Shown here: positions 6,368-13,866 of the stretch, piece after piece | How positions within the stretch are numbered: position 1 is the first letter of the stretch | How the letters are laid out: each line of letters starts with the position of its first letter | DNA from: an uncultured Oscillibacter sp. | GTDB lineage: Bacteria > Bacillota > Clostridia > Oscillospirales > Oscillospiraceae | DNA length: 20,851 nucleotides | Direction: 5' to 3' | Assembly (NCBI GenBank): GCA_910585165.1 | Contig: CAJUBX010000038.1 | Span: 1 to 20,851 of the forward strand | Position numbers and translations under genes: made by a program | The notes under the pieces: generated by a model | The model's input: only the letters and a program-made list of their open reading frames with translations | The model's database searches: none | What the model was told of the DNA's origin: nothing

Positions 6368-9300
6368 ATGTATCATTGTAATCTGCGGCTTTACTGCGCC
6401 GGACGCCGGCAGGAGCTTTTTGCCCCCCTCAAAGAAACCGCTCCCGAGGCGCCCTTTACCCATACCTTCCTGGAAAGCGCGGAGCCCGACCCCGCCCTGG
6501 CCGCCCAGGCCGACGCGGTGTTTGCCGATCTCACGGGGCTGGACGCCGCCGGAACGGTCCGGGCCCTGGCGGGAGGCGGGGCGGAGGTGATTGCCCTGGG
6601 AAGCCGGGAACAGCTCGCCCAGCTGACGGAGCTGCTCCCCTCCCTGGCCGATTTTTGGATGCTGCCTATAAGCGGGGAGGAGCTTCGCTTCCGCTTTGGA
6701 AAGTGGCTGCGGGCCTGCCGCCGGGAAAAGGACCTTTGGGAGGCGCGGCAGTACCTGGAGGCCGCCATGAACAGCGTTCCCAACCTGGTCTGGTACAAAA
6801 CCCGGGACGGCGTTCACGAGAAGGTGAACGACAGCTTCTGCCAGACGGTGAACAAGACCAAGGAGCAGGTCCAGGGGCGGCGGCACGCCTATATCTGGGA
6901 TGTGGAGGCGGACGATCCCGTCTGCATCGAGTCTGAGCGCATCGTTATGGAGACGAAAAAGACCTGCGTGTCGGAGGAGACCATTCAGACCGGCGAGGGA
7001 CTCCGGCTGCTGACCACCTACAAGTCCCCGCTGTACGATGTGGACGGCACCGTCATGGGCACCGTGGGCGTCGGTATCGACGTGACCCGGGAACGGGCCT
7101 ATGAGGAGGAGCTGCGGCGGGAAAACCAGGCCCTGGAGACCCTGTTCACCACCATGGACTGCGGCGTGCTGTGCCACAGCCTGGACGGGCGGCGCATCCT
7201 CAGCGTCAACCGGGCCGCCCTGATGATTCTGGGCTACGAGTCCCAGGAAGAGCTCTTTGGGGACGGCTTTGCCACCATCGCCACCTCCGTGGCTGAGGAG
7301 GACCGGGAGAAGCTGCTGAGTTCCATCAAGTCCTTGAAAAAACCGGGGGACAGCGTCAGCGTGGAATACCGGGTCCGGCACAGCAGCGGGGACGTCCTCC
7401 ATGTGATGGGCAACGTGAAGCTGATGGAGGAAAATGGAGAGCTGTTCTACCAGCGCTTCCTTCTGGACTGCACCGCCCAGAAGAAGAAGGAGCGGGAGGA
7501 GCAGCTGCGCAAGGACCGCCGCCACCAGGAGCTGGTCCAGGCCCTGAGCACGGATTATAACCTGGTGTGCTATTTCGACCTGGAGACCCGCCGGGGGAGC
7601 GCCCTGCGAACCTACGCCTGCCCCGCCGGCCTTCTGGAGCAGATGTTCGCCGGGGAATTGTCCCTGGACGTGCACATGGAAAATTACATACAGTCCTGCG
7701 TCTATGCGGATGACCGGGACATGGTCCGCCAGGTTTTCCAGGGGGACACGCTGCTCCATGAGCTTCAGGAACGGGGCATCTATTACCTCAATTACCGGGT
7801 TGTCTGCATGGGCGAGACCCGCTACTTCCAGATGAAGGCCGTGCCCATCGGGGACCGGGCCTCCAGCCGGGGCGTGGTCATCGGCTTTCGCAGCGTGGAC
7901 GAGGAGACCCGTTCGGAGATAGAGAAGAAGAACCTTCTGGAGGACGCCCTGGCCCAGGCCAACCGGGCCAGCAAGGCGAAAAGCGTCTTCCTCTCCAACA
8001 TGTCCCACGACATCCGCACCCCCATGAACGCCATCATCGGCTTTACCGCCCTGGCCGCCAGCCACCTGGACAACCGGGAACAGGTGGAGGAGTACCTGAA
8101 AAAAATCATGACCTCCGGCAACCACCTGCTCAGCCTCATCAACGACGTTTTGGATATGAGCCGCATTGAGAGCGGGAAAATGTACCTGGAGGAGAAGCCC
8201 TGTTCTCTGCCGGACATTCTCCACGGCCTGCGGAGCATCGTCCAGGCGGACGTTCACGCCAAGCAGCTGGAGCTGTATATGGACGCCGTGGACGTGGTGC
8301 ACGAGGACATCTTCTGCGACCGGCTGCGGCTGAATCAGATTCTTTTGAACCTGCTGGGGAATTCTATTAAATACACCCCCGCCGGAGGCATTGTCAGCAT
8401 CCGGGTGACGGAGAAGCCCTCCGCCCCGGCGGGCCACGCCGCCTATGAGTTCAGCGTCCGGGATACCGGCATCGGCATGAGCGAGGAGTTTGTGGCCCAC
8501 ATTTTCGAGCCCTTTGAGCGGGAGCGGAACTCCACCACCAGCGGCATCCAGGGCACCGGCCTTGGCATGGCCATCACCCGGAACATTGTGGAGATGATGA
8601 ACGGCTCCATTCATGTCAAGAGCCGCCAGGGCGTGGGGACGGAGTTTACCGTGGACCTTATTTTCCGCCTCTGCTCCGACGAAAAGGAGTCCACCACCAT
8701 CCCGGAGCTGACCGGCTGCCGCGCCCTGGTGGTAGACGACGATTTCAACACCTGCGACAGCGTATCGTGCATGCTTCAGCAGATTGGCATGCGGGCGGAG
8801 TGGACTCTCTCCGGCAAGGAGGCGGTGCTCCGCACCCGTCAGGCCGTCATGCGGCGGGACCTCTACAGCGTTTACATCATCGACTGGCTGCTGCCGGACA
8901 TGAACGGCATTGAGGTCACCCGGCGCATCCGAAAGGAGTGCGGCGGCGAGGTGCCCATCATCGTTCTGACCGCCTATGACTGGGCCGACATTGAGGAGGA
9001 GGCCAAGGAGGCCGGAGTCACGGCCTTTTGCGGGAAGCCCCTGTTCCTCTCCCAGCTGCGGGACTGCCTTTTGTCCATTGTGGGCACGGAGGAGGCCCCG
9101 AAGGAAGACGGCGAAGCCGGCTTCCAGCCGCTGGCCGGGGGCCGCATCCTGCTGGCGGAGGACAACGAGCTGAACCAGGAAATCGCCCAGGTCATTCTGG
9201 AGGAGGCGGGCTTTACCGTAGACATTGCGGAGAACGGGCAGATTGCCCTGGACCTGCTGAAAAGCGCCGGGCCGGACGCCTACCAGCTGGTGCTGATGGA

Positions 9301-9520
9301 TGTACAGATGCCCGTTATGAACGGCTATGAGGCCACCCGGGCCATTCGGGCCCTGGAGGACCCGGCTCTCTCCCGCATCCCGATTCTGGCCATGACGGCC
9401 AACGCCTTCGAGGAGGACAAACAGGCCGCCCTCAAATGCGGCATGAACGGGCACATTTCCAAGCCCATTGACATTGCGAAGCTTTTTGAGACGCTGAAAA
9501 GCGTGCTGCGCAGCCGGTAA
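6368..9520 (+). CDS. Soluble hybrid histidine kinase with three PAS-like domains and two receivers
   Basis: A 1050-residue cytoplasmic signalling protein without membrane segments. I choose ATG 6368, 7 bases after GGAGGAG. An in-frame ATG 84 bases upstream has no ribosome site and lies in the leader stem-loop. Residues 1-118 may be a degenerate receiver-like fold without the phosphoacceptor Asp. PAS-like domains follow at about 130-245, 255-375 and 390-515. The HisKA domain has His547 (NMSHDIRTPMNAIIGF). The HATPase_c domain has Asn665 (LGNSIKYTP), DTGIGM (699-704) and GTGLGM (729-734). Receiver 1 has Asp839 (IIDWLLPDMNG) and receiver 2 has Asp978 (LMDVQMPVMNG). There is no HPt domain and no DNA-binding output, so phosphate must pass to partners elsewhere or the receivers act on the kinase itself. 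It stands alone between a strong promoter and a strong terminator. The signal is unknown. Confidence 0.93.
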   Translation: MYHCNLRLYCAGRRQELFAPLKETAPEAPFTHTFLESAEPDPALAAQADAVFADLTGLDAAGTVRALAGGGAEVIALGSREQLAQLTELLPSLADFWMLPISGEELRFRFGKWLRACRREKDLWEARQYLEAAMNSVPNLVWYKTRDGVHEKVNDSFCQTVNKTKEQVQGRRHAYIWDVEADDPVCIESERIVMETKKTCVSEETIQTGEGLRLLTTYKSPLYDVDGTVMGTVGVGIDVTRERAYEEELRRENQALETLFTTMDCGVLCHSLDGRRILSVNRAALMILGYESQEELFGDGFATIATSVAEEDREKLLSSIKSLKKPGDSVSVEYRVRHSSGDVLHVMGNVKLMEENGELFYQRFLLDCTAQKKKEREEQLRKDRRHQELVQALSTDYNLVCYFDLETRRGSALRTYACPAGLLEQMFAGELSLDVHMENYIQSCVYADDRDMVRQVFQGDTLLHELQERGIYYLNYRVVCMGETRYFQMKAVPIGDRASSRGVVIGFRSVDEETRSEIEKKNLLEDALAQANRASKAKSVFLSNMSHDIRTPMNAIIGFTALAASHLDNREQVEEYLKKIMTSGNHLLSLINDVLDMSRIESGKMYLEEKPCSLPDILHGLRSIVQADVHAKQLELYMDAVDVVHEDIFCDRLRLNQILLNLLGNSIKYTPAGGIVSIRVTEKPSAPAGHAAYEFSVRDTGIGMSEEFVAHIFEPFERERNSTTSGIQGTGLGMAITRNIVEMMNGSIHVKSRQGVGTEFTVDLIFRLCSDEKESTTIPELTGCRALVVDDDFNTCDSVSCMLQQIGMRAEWTLSGKEAVLRTRQAVMRRDLYSVYIIDWLLPDMNGIEVTRRIRKECGGEVPIIVLTAYDWADIEEEAKEAGVTAFCGKPLFLSQLRDCLLSIVGTEEAPKEDGEAGFQPLAGGRILLAEDNELNQEIAQVILEEAGFTVDIAENGQIALDLLKSAGPDAYQLVLMDVQMPVMNGYEATRAIRALEDPALSRIPILAMTANAFEEDKQAALKCGMNGHISKPIDIAKLFETLKSVLRSR

Positions 9521-9527
9521 ATTTGAA

Positions 9528-9569
9528 AAGCGGGGAAGGGGCCGAATGGCCGCTTCCCCGCTTTTTTTT
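9528..9569 (+). terminator. Strong intrinsic terminator after the hybrid kinase
   Basis: AAGCGGGGAAG pairs with CTTCCCCGCTT (11 bp), extended inside by GGCC/GGCC around GAAT after one mismatch, and followed by eight Ts. It lies 7 bases after the kinase stop. Confidence 0.92.
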
Positions 9570-9586
9570 AAAAATTTCAAATGGAG

Positions 9587-9614
9587 GGAACAGAAGGACC
9601 CTCCCGGGCGTGTT
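9587..9614 (+). promoter_or_regulatory. ECF-type promoter, probably autoregulated
   Basis: GGAAC (9587-9591), 17 bases, then CGTGTT (9609-9614). This fits the general ECF sigma pattern (AAC motif at -35, CGT at -10, 16-17 base spacer). It lies directly upstream of an ECF sigma gene, so self-activation is likely. No good sigma-A promoter is seen in the same gap. Confidence 0.5.
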
Positions 9615-9619
9615 AACAG

Positions 9620-9635
9620 TGAAAAGCGCTTTTCA
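9620..9635. promoter_or_regulatory. 16-bp perfect palindrome at the expected ECF transcription start
   Basis: TGAAAAGCGCTTTTCA is identical to its reverse complement. It lies 6 bases after the proposed -10 box and about 10 bases before the ribosome site. This is a good position for a repressor. It is not a terminator, since no T-run follows. Confidence 0.45.
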
Positions 9636-9658
9636 GACGAAGGAAAGGAGGCATTGCC

Positions 9659-10189
9659 TTGACGGAACAGGAATTGAGCAATGCCATGAAAACATACGGC
9701 GACATGGTGTACCGCCTGGCCCTGTGCCGGCTGCAAAACGCCGCCGACGCGGAGGACGTCTATCAGGACGTGTTCCTCCGGCTGCTGGAGCAGCGGGTCT
9801 CCGGCTGGGACGGGGAGCATTTGAAGGCCTGGCTGATCCGGGCGGCGCTGAACCGCTGCGCGGACCTGGGACGGCTTCGCCAGCGGCGGGGAACGCTGGC
9901 CTTGGAGGAGGTGCCGGACATAGCCCGGCCCGTGGACGAGGAGGCGGCGGAGCTGTGGGACGCAGTGGGACGCCTGCCGGAGAAGCTGCGGACGGCAGTC
10001 CACCTTTTTTACGGCGAGGGCTATGAAAGCGGCGAGATTGGGGCCCTGCTGGGCGTTCCGGCGGCGACGGTGCGGAGCCGCCTGCGCCGGGCCAGGGCGG
10101 AACTGAGAGATTTATTGGGAGGTTTTAACGATGGAGAACCGCTATCAAAAACTGACGGAGTCTATCCATACGCCCGCCGGGCTGAATGA
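9659..10189 (+). CDS. ECF-family RNA polymerase sigma factor
   Basis: A 176-residue group 4 sigma factor. The TTG start at 9659 is preceded by AAAGGAGG about 7 bases upstream. Region 2 covers about residues 8-70 (VYRLALCRLQ, then DAEDVYQDVFLRLLE, the core-binding and -10 recognition helices). Region 4 covers about 100-155 (LPEKLRTAVHLFYGEGY, then IGALLGVPAATVRSRLRRA, a helix-turn-helix for the -35 element). The last 20 residues or so run on into the next gene, with a 59-base overlap, so sigma and partner are made together. It probably directs a small envelope or stress regulon including its own promoter. The inducing signal is unknown. Confidence 0.92.
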   Translation: MTEQELSNAMKTYGDMVYRLALCRLQNAADAEDVYQDVFLRLLEQRVSGWDGEHLKAWLIRAALNRCADLGRLRQRRGTLALEEVPDIARPVDEEAAELWDAVGRLPEKLRTAVHLFYGEGYESGEIGALLGVPAATVRSRLRRARAELRDLLGGFNDGEPLSKTDGVYPYARRAE

Positions 10190-11087
10190 CCGGGTGCTCT
10201 TTGAGGCCCGCCGCCGGGCGGCGGAGACGGGACGCGGGGCAGTCTCCCGCCGGGAGCGGAACAGCCGGGGAAGGGGTTTCCTGCGGACAGCCGTCTGCGC
10301 GGCTGCTGCCCTGGCCCTGGTGCTGGGTGGCTTCTCCCTCCGGCCCGCCCCCACGGCGGAGCCCGCCGGTCCTGCAGGGAGCGCCGGAGCAGAAGCAACG
10401 GGGCAGGAAAGCCCGGCCCAGGTGCTGGTCCCCACCTTCGGCCTGACGGCCTACGCCGCCATGACGGAAAGCTCTTACGGCCCGGCAGAGGACGGCAGCA
10501 TTGCCTTTGCCTTTGGGGAGGGCTGCACGACGCTGGAGCTCGGCGACTTCACCGGGTGCCTTTTCCAAATCGACGGGGAGAACATCGCACAGGTGAGGAT
10601 GTCCATCGACCGGGGCGGGCTGTACCGTTACCAGCTCCGGGACAATCTGACGGAGCAGCAGATGGCGGAGTACCGCCAGGCCATGGCGGACGGGAGCCTG
10701 GTTCCCGCCGCCATCAGCCAGCGGGACGATGGCACATGGTACATGCCGGAGATGACCGCCCTGGGTTCCAGCGTGGAGGAGGACTATGATCCCGAGGCCC
10801 GGTACGGCTTCTGGGTGCCCCCGGAGGAGATGGCCTATAATACCGGCCTGGGCATGACCGCCGAGGCAAATATGGACGCGGATTATTTCGACGGCGGGCT
10901 GCTGAGCGTGACGGTCATCTCCGCCGACGGGACGGAGGAGACCCAGACCTACCGCCTCCACAGCGGCGAGCTGAAAATGGAGTTTGCGGAGGACAACACC
11001 ATCACCGTCCTGCCGGAGCTGGCGAGCCCGGAGGAGCTGGAGAAAAACCGCTTTATCTACGGCATCTACGCTGCGCCGGAGGACTGA
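10131..11087 (+). CDS. Putative membrane anti-sigma factor partner of the ECF sigma
   Basis: A 318-residue single-pass membrane protein whose gene overlaps the ECF sigma gene by 59 bases and starts at ATG 10131 after GGGAGG. Residues 1-48 are basic and helical (IHTPAGLNDRVLFEARRRA) and could bind the sigma factor. A membrane segment covers about 50-70. A Pro/Ala/Gly linker (71-98) and an extracytoplasmic domain of about 220 residues follow. That domain has Cys132 and Cys143 spaced for a possible disulphide, and is rich in Tyr, Trp and acidic residues. No zinc-binding (ZAS) His-Cys motif is visible. The role is inferred from gene order and topology. The outer domain belongs to no family I recognise. 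Confidence 0.72.
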   Translation: MENRYQKLTESIHTPAGLNDRVLFEARRRAAETGRGAVSRRERNSRGRGFLRTAVCAAAALALVLGGFSLRPAPTAEPAGPAGSAGAEATGQESPAQVLVPTFGLTAYAAMTESSYGPAEDGSIAFAFGEGCTTLELGDFTGCLFQIDGENIAQVRMSIDRGGLYRYQLRDNLTEQQMAEYRQAMADGSLVPAAISQRDDGTWYMPEMTALGSSVEEDYDPEARYGFWVPPEEMAYNTGLGMTAEANMDADYFDGGLLSVTVISADGTEETQTYRLHSGELKMEFAEDNTITVLPELASPEELEKNRFIYGIYAAPED

Positions 11088-11104
11088 GAAGCCATTCCGG
11101 AAGG

Positions 11105-11127
11105 GGCGGAGCCGCGCAGGCTCCGCC
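11105..11127. other. GC hairpin after the anti-sigma gene
   Basis: GGCGGAGCC pairs with GGCTCCGCC around GCGCA, 17 bases after the stop. There is no T-run, so it probably protects the mRNA 3' end or assists the terminator that follows. Confidence 0.5.
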
Positions 11128-11165
11128 TGAAGCCCAGCATTTACTGGACTTTTTCGACAGTCTGA

Positions 11166-11200
11166 CGGCGGCGCGGACTATTCCGCGCCGCCGCTTTTCT
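11166..11200 (+). terminator. Intrinsic terminator closing the sigma/anti-sigma unit
   Basis: CGGCGGCGCGG pairs with CCGCGCCGCCG (11 bp) around a 6-base loop and is followed by CTTTTCTT. It lies in the 144-base convergent gap. On the - strand it lacks a T-run, so it is oriented for the + strand unit. Confidence 0.75.
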
Positions 11201-11231
11201 TATCGTATCTCTTACCGGGGCTTCCGCCCGG

Positions 11232-12176
11232 TCACAGCAGTCCCAGGCTTTTGAACAGGAAGGTATAACAGAACATCGTAAACACCGACAGCACCGTGCT
11301 GGCGCAGACCAGCTGCCCCGCCAGGGGACCGTCGGCCCCCATGGCCACCGCCATGGGATAGGAGGCCACGGCGGTGGGCGCCGCAAAAAGGACCATCAGC
11401 CCGCAGAGGCTCTGCCCCCGGAAGCCCAGGGCCGCGGAAAGGGGCAGGAATACCAGCGGAACCAGCACCATCCGCAGCATAAGGCCGAAGGCCAGGGGGC
11501 GGCGGTTCTCCCGGAACTGCCCCAGGTCCAGGCTGACCCCCAGGGAGATAAAGCTGATGGTGGTGGTCACCCCGGCAATGCTTTTTACCACGTCCCACAA
11601 AAGCTCCGGAATGCGGAAGGGCAGGGCCATCGCCGCCGCCGCCGCGATTGTGGCCCCGATCATGGGGTTTTTCAGGATGGAAAGGGGCAGCTTCTTCAAA
11701 TCCGCCCGGCCGGAACGGTTCACCTCCAGGAGGATGACGCTCAGGGCGTTGGTCAGCGGCACCACAATGGCGCCCAGAAGGGCCACGGAGCCGATGTTTC
11801 CCTCGCCGAAGATGGACTCCGCCGCGGCGATGCCGAAGAGAATGTAATTGGACCGGATGGCCGCCTGGCCGATGGACGCGGCCTGGGCCCGGTTTTTCAC
11901 CACCCTGGGCGGCAGCAGCAGCGCCGCCGGAAAAATCACCAGCACCAGCGCCAGGGACGCAAAAACGGCCTCCTTCAGCGTGAAGCTCTGGGAGAGGTCC
12001 GTCTCATAGATGTTCTTGAACAAAAGCACCGGCATGAAGACGCGGAACGTCAGCTTGTCCACGCTCCGCATGGCAGGCCGGTCTACCACTCCCGCCTTTC
12101 GCACGCCCGCCCCCAGCAGCATCAGCAGCGCCATGGGGAAAACCACCCGCAAGGCTGCGACAAAACTCTCCGGCAT
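11232..12176 (-). CDS. AEC (auxin efflux carrier) family transporter, probable carboxylate permease
   Basis: A 314-residue membrane protein with about ten predicted segments, the usual size for bacterial AEC/malate permease-like proteins. The ATG at 12176 has GGAAGGGG upstream. Features that fit the family are the N-terminal FPMALLMLLGAGVRKAG, the central IGQAAIRSNYILFGIA, and the C-terminal repeat with FAAPTAVASYPMAVAMGADG. The gene is the last of the - strand catabolic operon, 23 bases after the VOC gene. Bacterial members have been linked to transport of malate, malonate and similar acids. Here it may move the operon's substrate or an end product. No clear T-run terminator follows on this strand. 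Confidence 0.88.
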   Translation of the reverse strand: MPESFVAALRVVFPMALLMLLGAGVRKAGVVDRPAMRSVDKLTFRVFMPVLLFKNIYETDLSQSFTLKEAVFASLALVLVIFPAALLLPPRVVKNRAQAASIGQAAIRSNYILFGIAAAESIFGEGNIGSVALLGAIVVPLTNALSVILLEVNRSGRADLKKLPLSILKNPMIGATIAAAAAMALPFRIPELLWDVVKSIAGVTTTISFISLGVSLDLGQFRENRRPLAFGLMLRMVLVPLVFLPLSAALGFRGQSLCGLMVLFAAPTAVASYPMAVAMGADGPLAGQLVCASTVLSVFTMFCYTFLFKSLGLL

Positions 12177-12199
12177 TGTACCGCCCCTTCCGCGTCCGC

Positions 12200-12547
12200 T
12201 TATTTTTGCATGATGTGAATGGCAAAGCCGCCGAATTCGCCCTCCAGGTAGACGTTTTTCAGCTTCCCGTCCTCCGTGTAGGCGGCGGTATCCATGTTGA
12301 AGGCAAAGCCTTTGCCCTTCAGCTCCTCCACGGCAGACTCCAGGTCCGGCGTGGACATGGCCACATGGCCGTTGGTCCCCAGGAAGGGGGCCTTCATGCA
12401 CTCGAAATAGTCCCCGGCAAACTCGGACTTCTGCCCGTGGCGGGGCGTCAGGTTGAACAGCAGGCTCAGGAGATTTGCAAGCTTCTCCGCCTCGCCGGGA
12501 TTCGGCGTGTTGATCCCCAGGTGGGCCAGCGCAAACGTGTTTTTCAT
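12200..12547 (-). CDS. Stand-alone VOC (glyoxalase-fold) protein resembling the C-terminal domain of KDPG aldolases
   Basis: A 115-residue protein starting at ATG 12547 with AAGGAGC 7 bases upstream. It has the VOC pattern: LAHLGINTPNPGEAEK at the start, a middle GTNGHVAMSTPDLESAVEEL, and GGFAIHIMQK at the end. From memory this is closest to the domain fused behind 2-keto-3-deoxy-6-phosphogluconate/hydroxyglutarate aldolase in many Clostridia. Here it is alone and no aldolase of that family is in the window. Possible metal ligands are His14 and His61 (NGHVA), with a C-terminal His. It may bind or isomerise a keto-acid intermediate of the operon. The function is inferred from similarity and context only. 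Confidence 0.75.
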   Translation of the reverse strand: MKNTFALAHLGINTPNPGEAEKLANLLSLLFNLTPRHGQKSEFAGDYFECMKAPFLGTNGHVAMSTPDLESAVEELKGKGFAFNMDTAAYTEDGKLKNVYLEGEFGGFAIHIMQK

Positions 12548-12565
12548 AATTAGCTCCTTCTGTTT

Positions 12566-12600
12566 GAAAACGCCCGCCACCGTCCGTGGCGGGCGTTTTC
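12566..12600. terminator. Strong intercistronic hairpin between sialidase-like and VOC genes
   Basis: A perfect 15-bp stem (GAAAACGCCCGCCAC with GTGGCGGGCGTTTTC) and a 5-base loop. On the - strand the last stem bases supply TTTT, so it can act as an intrinsic terminator, perhaps partial. It lies 38 bases after the sialidase-like stop and 19 bases before the VOC start, too close for a new promoter to fit in between. Confidence 0.6.
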
Positions 12601-12637
12601 CTCATAGAGTATACCCGGTTCTCCGCCAAAAAGCAAG

Positions 12638-13798
12638 TCAGCGGAACTGGGCCGCCGTGGGATTGTACAGGCCCACGCTCTCCCGCTTGGCACCGATGAC
12701 GTCCTCCTCGGAGAAGGTCATCCACTTCACGCCCCGGCGGGTCTGGTACGCAAAGGCCAGGTGCAGCATGCCGTCCCGGCTCTGCATCAGGTAGGGGTAC
12801 TCGTACTGGCGGTTGTTGGTGGAGTTTTCCGCGCCGATGAATCCCTCGCCCCGCTCCATCCAGCGGATCAGGGGGAAGGTCAGGCCGCCGTCCTCGCTGA
12901 GGGCCACCGCCACCGGGCACCGAAGGCCCGGCCACGCCGCCTCGTCCGCCCTGGGGTCCGGGGTGCAGGTGGGGTTGTAGGCGATGGCGATCCGCCCGCT
13001 TTGCAGCTTGAGGGCGCTGATGCTGGAGTTGTTGTTGGGCAGGGGCGTGGGCGTGGGCTCGGACCAGGTATCGCCGTAGTCCAAAGACTCGCTGCGGTAG
13101 ATGAAGTCCGCCGAGCGGCTGCGCATAAAGGCCGCCAAATGGCCGTTTTCCAGCTCCACCACATTGGCGTGGACCCGGCCGTGGCTGTTGGGCATATCCA
13201 CCCGCCGCCAGGTCTTACCCTGGTCGTCGGAAATGCGGAAGGCGGAGGGGTCCCCGGCCAGGCCCGCGGCGCTGTCCGTGCAGATCCATGTGCCGAAAAT
13301 CCAGCGGCCGTTGGACAGGACCTGAATGGGCTGGCGGCAGAAGGTGCCCTCCTCGGGGAAGACCGTGTCGTATTCGCTCCAGGTCAGTCCGCCGTCGCGG
13401 CTGCGCTGGCGGCGGACCACGGAGGTAAACTGCATGTTGTCCTTGCCCTCCGTGCGGCCCAGCTGGGCCGTATACATGACCCACAGCTCGCCGTCCGGAG
13501 CCTGGAAGAAGGAGGGGTTGTGCTCGCTGCGCTGGGGATCGCCGGAGATGCGGAAGGTCTCGCTCCACCGGCTGGAGCCCTTGGGCAGACGGGAGCAGAC
13601 GATGCTGATGTCGGGGCTGCCCTCGTAGGAGCCGGCAAACCAGGCGCAGATCATGTCGCCGTTGGGCAGCTCCGCCAGGGCGGGGGCGTGTGCGGTGGCA
13701 TAGGGGCCGGGAGGCAGCATGGCCTCCACCGTGCCCATGTCGGGGTTTTCGTAGACGGTTCCGTCGGGAGTTAAACCGGCCAGGACGGGATAACGCAT
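12638..13798 (-). CDS. Cytoplasmic sialidase-like BNR-repeat protein
   Basis: A 386-residue six-bladed-propeller type protein of the 'predicted neuraminidase' (BNR_2) group. Four Asp boxes are visible: SRDGGLTW (133-140), SDDQGKTW (190-197), SLDYGDTW (238-245) and SEDGGLTF (301-308). The opening HAPALAELPNGDMICAWFAG and the late YEYPYLMQSRDG are typical of this group. There is no signal peptide or anchor, so it acts inside the cell, and the FRIP motif of classic GH33 sialidases is absent. Cleavage of sialic acid is therefore not secure. It may be a hydrolase or isomerase for the imported compound. The ATG at 13798 follows a modest GAAAGGCTG. It lies between the TRAP permease and VOC genes of the operon. 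Confidence 0.82.
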   Translation of the reverse strand: MRYPVLAGLTPDGTVYENPDMGTVEAMLPPGPYATAHAPALAELPNGDMICAWFAGSYEGSPDISIVCSRLPKGSSRWSETFRISGDPQRSEHNPSFFQAPDGELWVMYTAQLGRTEGKDNMQFTSVVRRQRSRDGGLTWSEYDTVFPEEGTFCRQPIQVLSNGRWIFGTWICTDSAAGLAGDPSAFRISDDQGKTWRRVDMPNSHGRVHANVVELENGHLAAFMRSRSADFIYRSESLDYGDTWSEPTPTPLPNNNSSISALKLQSGRIAIAYNPTCTPDPRADEAAWPGLRCPVAVALSEDGGLTFPLIRWMERGEGFIGAENSTNNRQYEYPYLMQSRDGMLHLAFAYQTRRGVKWMTFSEEDVIGAKRESVGLYNPTAAQFR

Positions 13799-13826
13799 AC
13801 TATCAGCCTTTCATATAAAATTCCGG

Positions 13827-13849
13827 GCGGCGGGCGGAGTGCCCGCCGC
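13827..13849. other. Intercistronic GC hairpin between TRAP permease and sialidase-like genes
   Basis: GCGGCGGGC pairs with GCCCGCCGC (9 bp) around GGAGT, 17 bases after the permease stop on the - strand. With no T-run it probably stabilises the 3' end of the upstream message. Confidence 0.5.
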
Positions 13850-13866
13850 GCTGGCGGAAGGGACAG

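Noticed and set aside
6350..10003. Very long open frame on the - strand opposite the hybrid kinase (over 1200 codons)
   Set aside because: It is a shadow of GC-rich codon bias. The translation is low in family motifs, it runs across the strong terminator at 9528-9569 and into the sigma gene, and the + strand kinase has all catalytic motifs.
11088..11231. An intrinsic terminator for the - strand operon in the convergent gap
   Set aside because: The hairpins here have no T-run on the - strand. The hairpin overlapping the AEC stop (11214-11232) is short and followed by TAAGAG.
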